Assembly: GCF_020524885.1 (NCBI RefSeq)
Contig: NZ_JAIVKJ010000003.1
Coordinates: 355,501 to 419,500, forward strand
From: Microbulbifer elongatus
GTDB taxonomy: Bacteria; Pseudomonadota; Gammaproteobacteria; Pseudomonadales; Cellvibrionaceae
DNA length: 64,000 nucleotides
Direction of reading: 5' to 3'
Part shown: piece after piece, positions 59,182-64,000 of the stretch
Position numbering within the stretch: the first letter of the stretch is position 1
Layout of the letters: every line of letters starts with the position of its first letter
Notes under the pieces: model-generated
Told to the model about the DNA's origin: nothing
The model's input: the letters and a program-made list of their open reading frames with translations, nothing else
Database searches by the model: none
Made by a program: the position numbers and the translations under genes

Positions 59182-62100
59182 GTGAATATGGCGACGGTCA
59201 TCACCGATAGCCGGGAAGAGCTGCTGACACAGGTCAGTGAGCTTATAGGGAAAAAGCTGGGCGACAAGGCTGGCCCGGTAGCGGCCTTTGCCGCAAAGTT
59301 TCTGAATCAGTACCCGCTGGAAGACCTGGCGGGGCGGCGTTTGGCGGATGTGTACGGGTGTATCTACACCTGCTGGGATTTCATCCAGCAGCGGACCGCT
59401 GGTGAGCCGAAGATCCGGGTGTTCAACCCGCGGTTGGAAGAGCATGGCTGGGAGTGTTCCCACACGGTTGTTTGTGTACTGCAGCGGGACATGCCTTTCC
59501 TGGTGGACTCCGTACGAATGGAGATTAACCGCCGCAACACCGTGATCCACTCCATCAAAAGTACCGTGATGCAGTTGCAGCGTGGTGACAAGGGACGCTT
59601 GCAGCAACTGCTGCCGCCCGGCCACAACGACGACGATAATCCCGACGGCGGTCCCAGTGCCACCAGCGAGGCGCTGATCTACCTGGAAATCAACCTGGAT
59701 ACCTCCGCGTCCCACGCGTCCGAACTTGGACGCTCACTGCGGGAGATCCTCAGTGATGTGGAGCTGGTGGTCGACGACTATGTGCCGATGCTGGATACCT
59801 GCGCGGCTATGGAAGATCAGCTGCACACGGGCGTGGCTGACAACGCCGCCAACCTGGAGGAGGCGAGCGCCTTCCTGCAGTGGATGCGCGACGGTAACTT
59901 CACCTTCCTCGGGTACCGCGAATACGAATTCTGCCAGCAGGGAGACAAGAAGGTGCTTTGCGAGGTGGAAAACCGCCGCCTGGGCATTTTCAAGAACCTT
60001 CAGCAGCACGCCGAGCCAACGCCCGAATACGCCTTTAATGAAGGCAAGCAGAGGTTCTACCAGGGGCCCAATTTTCTCACCTTCGCCAAATCTTCGGTCA
60101 AGTCCCGTGTGCACCGGGCAGCGTATTCCGACTATGTGAGCATCAAGCGCTACGACGCCAATGGCGAAGTGATTGGCGAATCTGCCTTTATGGGCCTGTA
60201 CACCTCGCCGGTGTATACCGAAAGCCCCTCCAAAATCCCCATTATCCGTCGCAAGCTGGCGTCGGTGATTGAGCAAAGTGGCCTCGCACCCACCAGCCAC
60301 GATGGCAAGGCGCTGAAGCGCATACTGGATACCTTCCCCCGCGACGAGCTGTTTCAGAGCAGCACTTCAGAGCTGCATGAAACCACCCTCGGTGTGCTGG
60401 CGATGAACGAGCGCGCGCGGTTGCGCCTCTTTATGCGCAAAGACCCGTTCGGCAAATTTGTGAGCGCCATGGTCTATGTGCCGCGGGACCAGTTCAACAG
60501 TGAGATTCGCGAGCGTATCAGTGAGCGTATTTCGCGCACCATACACGCGCTGGACTCAGACTTTACGACGTATTTTTCCGAATCGATTCTCGCCCGAGTA
60601 CATCTGGTGTTCCGTGTTGACCCCAGTGAGCCGGTGGAATTTGACGTAGCGCGACTGGAGGCGCAACTCGTGGACATTACTCGCAGCTGGGAAGACGTTT
60701 TCCAAAGATCCCTCATCGAAACCCACGGTGAGGAAGTCGGCAGCCGCCTGATCAGTACGTTCGGGCAAGCCTTCCCCGCCGGTTACCGGGAGGATTTTGA
60801 GCCCCGTATCGCGGTGCAGGATGTGAGCGCGATTCAGGAGCTCAGCGAGCAAAACCGCGTCGCCATGAGCTTTTATCAGCCGGTGGGCGCCGAGCCAGGT
60901 AGCCTGCGCTTCAAGGTGTTCAACCTGGGCTCAGGGTTGACTCTGTCGGACGTGATTCCAGTACTTGAGCACCTGGGGCTACGGGTGATGGGGGAGTTTC
61001 CGTACACCATCCGCCCCAAGGGGCGCCAGGATGTATGGATGCACGAGTTCCACCTGGAATTTGGCCTGCCCACGCGTATCGATGCCCAGGCATCCCGCTC
61101 CCTGTTCCAGGATGCCTTCGCGGCGATCTGGGATGGTGTGGCGGAGAGCGATGCCTTCAACCGCCTTGTGCTGGCGGCGCGACTCAACTGGCGTGAAGTT
61201 ACCATGCTGCGCGCCTATGCCCGCTACCTGAAGCAGACCAAGTTCAGTGCCAGCCAGTCTTATATCGCGACCACCCTGGCGAACCACGTCGAAATTACCC
61301 GTAACCTGGTGGCGCTGTTCCGCGCCATGTTTGATCCGCGAATCAACTCCGCTGACCGTCAGGATCAGTCGCGTGTGGAGCGTCTGATTAAGAAAATTCA
61401 CGACGGCCTCGACGCTGTCGACAACCTGAACGAAGACCAGGTGATTCGCCGCTATCTCGACCTGATCCGCGGCACCCTGCGCACCAACTTCTTCCAGCTG
61501 GATGCACAGGATCAACCGAAAGACTATATCTCCATCAAGTTCAGCCCGCGGGATATCCCGAACATTCCCGAGCCGCGCCCCGAATTCGAGATCTTCGTGT
61601 ATTCACCGCAGGTGGAAGGCGTGCATCTGCGCGGCGGCAAGGTGGCGCGCGGTGGCCTGCGCTGGTCCGATCGCCTGGAGGACTTCCGCACCGAAGTTCT
61701 GGGTCTGGTAAAAGCGCAAAATGTAAAGAATGCGGTGATTGTGCCCAGCGGGGCCAAGGGTGGCTTTGTGGTGCGCAAGCCGCCGGTGGACAACAGCCGC
61801 GAAGCCTTTATCGAGTCCGGTATCAGCTGCTACAAGACGTTTATCCAGGGTCTCTTGGATATCACCGACAACCTGAAAGACGGCGAGGTGATCCCGCCCG
61901 AGCGTGTGATTCGCCGAGATGGCGACGATCCTTATCTTGTTGTGGCTGCGGATAAGGGCACCGCTACCTTTTCAGATATCGCCAATGGCATCGCTGCCGA
62001 CTACGATTTCTGGCTGGGGGATGCTTTCGCGTCTGGTGGCAGTAACGGCTACGACCATAAGAAAATGGGTATCACCGCGCGCGGTGCCTGGGTTTCCGTG

Positions 62101-64000
62101 CAGCGCCATTTCCGTGAAATGGGCATTAACGTGCAGGCCGAGAATTTCTCGGTGATCGGTGTCGGCGATATGGCCGGCGACGTATTCGGCAACGGCATGT
62201 TGTTGTCCGAACATATCTGCCTGAAAGGGGCCTTCAACCACCTGCATATTTTTGTCGATCCGAATCCGGATGCGTCGTCGAGCTTTGTCGAACGCAAGCG
62301 TCTGTTCGAGATGCCGCGATCCAGCTGGACAGACTATAACCCCAGCCTGATTTCCAAGGGCGGCGGCATCTTCGAGCGCCGTGCCAAGTCGGTCAAAATT
62401 TCACCGGAAATGAAGGAGGCCTTCGGAATTGCCGAGGATCAGCTGACGCCTAACGAGCTGATCAGTGCGATGCTGAAAGCCCCGGTGGACCTGATCTGGA
62501 ATGGCGGTATCGGCACCTATGTTAAGGGTAGCGGCGAAAGTCACGCTCAGGTCGGTGACAAGTCCAACGACAATCTGCGAGTCAACGGCAACCAGCTGCG
62601 CTGCAAGGTGTTTGGCGAGGGCGGTAACCTGGGCATGACCCAGCGCGGCCGTATTGAGTTCTCCCTGAACGGCGGCCGCTGCAACACGGACTTTATCGAT
62701 AACGCCGGTGGTGTGGACTGTTCTGACCACGAGGTAAATATCAAGATCCTGCTGGACAAGGTAGTGGCCAATGGCGACCTGACCGACAAGCAGCGCAACC
62801 AGCTGCTGGAGGAAATGACGGAGTCCGTGGCAGAGCTGGTGCTGGACAACAACTACAACCAGACCCAGGCACTGAGTGTTGCCGCCCACCAGGTCAGCGA
62901 CCGTTTTGATGAGTATCGCCGTACCATCAATGCACTGGAGTCCGAAGGCCGACTGCGCCGGGCACTGGAATTTATCCCGGATAACGAAACCCTGATTGAG
63001 CGTCAGAACAAGCAGCAGTATCTGACGCGGCCAGAGCTTTCTGTGCTGATCTCCTATGTAAAGGTGAAGCTTAAAGAGGAACTGTTAAACGCAGAGATTA
63101 TCGACAACGACTACGTGCAGTCGTCGGTGGAGTCTGCGTTTCCGCCTGCGTTGGTCGCCCGTTACAAGGGATTGGTCTACGACCACCAGCTGCGCCGTGA
63201 AATCGTCTCTACGCAGGTGGCCAATGAAATGGTCAACAGCATGGGGATCACCTTTTACAATCGCATCAGCGGCGCGACCGGGGCCGATATCGACACCATT
63301 GCAGCGGCCTATGTCAGTGCGCGAGACGTGTACCTGATGCCCCAGTTCCAGGACGGGGTCGCCGAGTTGGACTATCAGGTGCCTGCAGAACTACAGCTGC
63401 AGCTGATGAATTCGATGATCGGTCGTGTGCGCCGCGCTACCCGCTGGTTTATTCGTAACCGCCGCGGTGACCTGGATCCGGCGCAGGAGTGTGAGTTGTT
63501 CCGGGAGTCGGTGCAGCGGGTGATCCGTGCATTGCCGGAAGTGTTAAGCGGGGAACCGCTGCGGGAGTGGACGTCACGGCAGGAGTATTTGCTGGAGGCC
63601 AAGGTACCCGAACAGCTGGCGCTGTTGGCCGCGTCGCCTACCTACCTGTTCTCGGCACTGGGTATCTCGGACTCTGCGCGCATCAGTGACCGCCCGGTGG
63701 AGGAGGTCGCCAAGGTGTACTTCGCTCTGGCGGACCGGCTTGGGCTCTACTGGTTTGGTAATCAGATTATTGAGCTTCCTGCAGAGACCTTCTGGCAGTC
63801 TCAGGCTCGGGAAACGAGCATGGACGATCTGGACAGCCAGCTGGCCCGTCTGTCGATCCATATCCTGCGCCTCGCCGGTGACGATGGTTTGGATGTGGAA
63901 ACCGCGGTGGACCGCTGGGTGGCGGTAATGGCACAGCCGATTCAGCGCTGGGAAAACCTGGTCAAGGAGCTCAAGTCAGCACCTCAGGGCGATTTCGCCA
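59182..64000 (+). CDS. gdhB: NAD-specific glutamate dehydrogenase, 180-kDa class (3' end cut by the window)
   Basis: Oxidises glutamate to 2-oxoglutarate and ammonium with NAD+. The reading frame is open for 1606 codons to the window edge, so only the last few codons should be missing from a family of ~1600 residues. It has N-terminal ACT-like regulatory segments (LVDSVRMEINRRNTVIHSIKS; GNFTFLGYREYEF). The catalytic domain carries GGKVARGGLRWSDRLEDFRTEVLGLVKAQ, VPSGAKGGFVV and FSVIGVGDMAGDVFGNGML, and PELSVLISYVKVKLKEEL follows in the C-terminal part. GTG 59182 has GGAGG (59171-59175) 6 nt upstream. Many open frames lie antisense to it, but none resembles a protein. Confidence 0.95.
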   Translation, partial: MNMATVITDSREELLTQVSELIGKKLGDKAGPVAAFAAKFLNQYPLEDLAGRRLADVYGCIYTCWDFIQQRTAGEPKIRVFNPRLEEHGWECSHTVVCVLQRDMPFLVDSVRMEINRRNTVIHSIKSTVMQLQRGDKGRLQQLLPPGHNDDDNPDGGPSATSEALIYLEINLDTSASHASELGRSLREILSDVELVVDDYVPMLDTCAAMEDQLHTGVADNAANLEEASAFLQWMRDGNFTFLGYREYEFCQQGDKKVLCEVENRRLGIFKNLQQHAEPTPEYAFNEGKQRFYQGPNFLTFAKSSVKSRVHRAAYSDYVSIKRYDANGEVIGESAFMGLYTSPVYTESPSKIPIIRRKLASVIEQSGLAPTSHDGKALKRILDTFPRDELFQSSTSELHETTLGVLAMNERARLRLFMRKDPFGKFVSAMVYVPRDQFNSEIRERISERISRTIHALDSDFTTYFSESILARVHLVFRVDPSEPVEFDVARLEAQLVDITRSWEDVFQRSLIETHGEEVGSRLISTFGQAFPAGYREDFEPRIAVQDVSAIQELSEQNRVAMSFYQPVGAEPGSLRFKVFNLGSGLTLSDVIPVLEHLGLRVMGEFPYTIRPKGRQDVWMHEFHLEFGLPTRIDAQASRSLFQDAFAAIWDGVAESDAFNRLVLAARLNWREVTMLRAYARYLKQTKFSASQSYIATTLANHVEITRNLVALFRAMFDPRINSADRQDQSRVERLIKKIHDGLDAVDNLNEDQVIRRYLDLIRGTLRTNFFQLDAQDQPKDYISIKFSPRDIPNIPEPRPEFEIFVYSPQVEGVHLRGGKVARGGLRWSDRLEDFRTEVLGLVKAQNVKNAVIVPSGAKGGFVVRKPPVDNSREAFIESGISCYKTFIQGLLDITDNLKDGEVIPPERVIRRDGDDPYLVVAADKGTATFSDIANGIAADYDFWLGDAFASGGSNGYDHKKMGITARGAWVSVQRHFREMGINVQAENFSVIGVGDMAGDVFGNGMLLSEHICLKGAFNHLHIFVDPNPDASSSFVERKRLFEMPRSSWTDYNPSLISKGGGIFERRAKSVKISPEMKEAFGIAEDQLTPNELISAMLKAPVDLIWNGGIGTYVKGSGESHAQVGDKSNDNLRVNGNQLRCKVFGEGGNLGMTQRGRIEFSLNGGRCNTDFIDNAGGVDCSDHEVNIKILLDKVVANGDLTDKQRNQLLEEMTESVAELVLDNNYNQTQALSVAAHQVSDRFDEYRRTINALESEGRLRRALEFIPDNETLIERQNKQQYLTRPELSVLISYVKVKLKEELLNAEIIDNDYVQSSVESAFPPALVARYKGLVYDHQLRREIVSTQVANEMVNSMGITFYNRISGATGADIDTIAAAYVSARDVYLMPQFQDGVAELDYQVPAELQLQLMNSMIGRVRRATRWFIRNRRGDLDPAQECELFRESVQRVIRALPEVLSGEPLREWTSRQEYLLEAKVPEQLALLAASPTYLFSALGISDSARISDRPVEEVAKVYFALADRLGLYWFGNQIIELPAETFWQSQARETSMDDLDSQLARLSIHILRLAGDDGLDVETAVDRWVAVMAQPIQRWENLVKELKSAPQGDFA

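Noticed and set aside
59074-63861. Numerous minus-strand open frames between 59.1 and 63.9 kb
   Set aside because: They all lie antisense to one continuous plus-strand frame encoding NAD-glutamate dehydrogenase with matching motifs from end to end.

Overview
The window looks like chromosomal DNA of a marine-type gammaproteobacterium. The relatives I would expect are Microbulbifer and other Cellvibrionales; this is inferred from gene content and protein resemblance, not from a search. Supporting features are a gammaproteobacterial AcnB, GlnRS/CysRS, LpxH, MiaE, RsmC/RsuA, the 180-kDa class of NAD-glutamate dehydrogenase and a moxR-bat operon. Most of the window is GC-rich core sequence. One block (about 38.8-51.4 kb) is plainly AT-rich and looks foreign.

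Layout. 0-5.7 kb: acnB (minus) with promoter and terminator, then a duplicated DUF1289 gene. One copy is decayed and one intact, and they flank a 2OG-Fe(II) oxygenase gene. 5.7-10 kb: a YegS-like lipid kinase lacking any ordinary start codon, a helical-bundle protein, a Tus-like replication-terminator protein, miaE and two small conserved proteins. 9.9-13.4 kb: an OxyR-like LysR regulator that has lost the peroxidatic cysteine, divergent from a beta-carbonic anhydrase and a SulP transporter. A 19-bp tandem repeat overlaps the carbonic anhydrase stop codon. 13.5-19.6 kb: a saccharopine-dehydrogenase-like protein, lpxH, ppiB, glnS, cysS and a small lipoprotein. 19.7-25.5 kb: a three-gene MksFEB/JetABC condensin operon without the JetD nuclease, followed by a small membrane coiled-coil gene. 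26-30.7 kb: free Met-R-SO reductase, a spermidine-synthase-like protein, a small helical protein, rsmC, rsuA and folD.

30.8-37.7 kb: tRNA-Pro, tRNA-Arg and tRNA-His, then cysC, a membrane-anchored putative hydrolase, and tRNA-Val and tRNA-Asp. A 31-bp perfect inverted repeat runs out of the tRNA-Asp 3' end. It is followed by an Xre/MbcA-RES toxin-antitoxin pair and a PLP enzyme. 37.9-51.4 kb: nadK, whose 3' half already has the low-GC composition, then a surface-polysaccharide export and decoration operon. That operon encodes an ABC permease and ATPase, a sulfotransferase, a methyltransferase with four 28-residue repeats, two glycosyltransferases, a HAD fusion protein, an unrecognised protein, and a HAD phosphatase / nucleotidyltransferase-kinase / nucleotidyltransferase module. 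cysC, just upstream, could supply PAPS for the sulfotransferase. 51.6-58.9 kb: the moxR-DUF58-DUF4381-batA-batB/C-batD operon (minus), whose batD 5' end has two REP-like elements in frame. 59.2 kb to the window end: gdhB, a gene of more than 1600 codons with its last codons missing.

A REP-like palindrome (core GTAGGAGCCTGCTTGCAGGC) occurs at five or more places. No CRISPR array, insertion sequence, transposase or integrase was seen.
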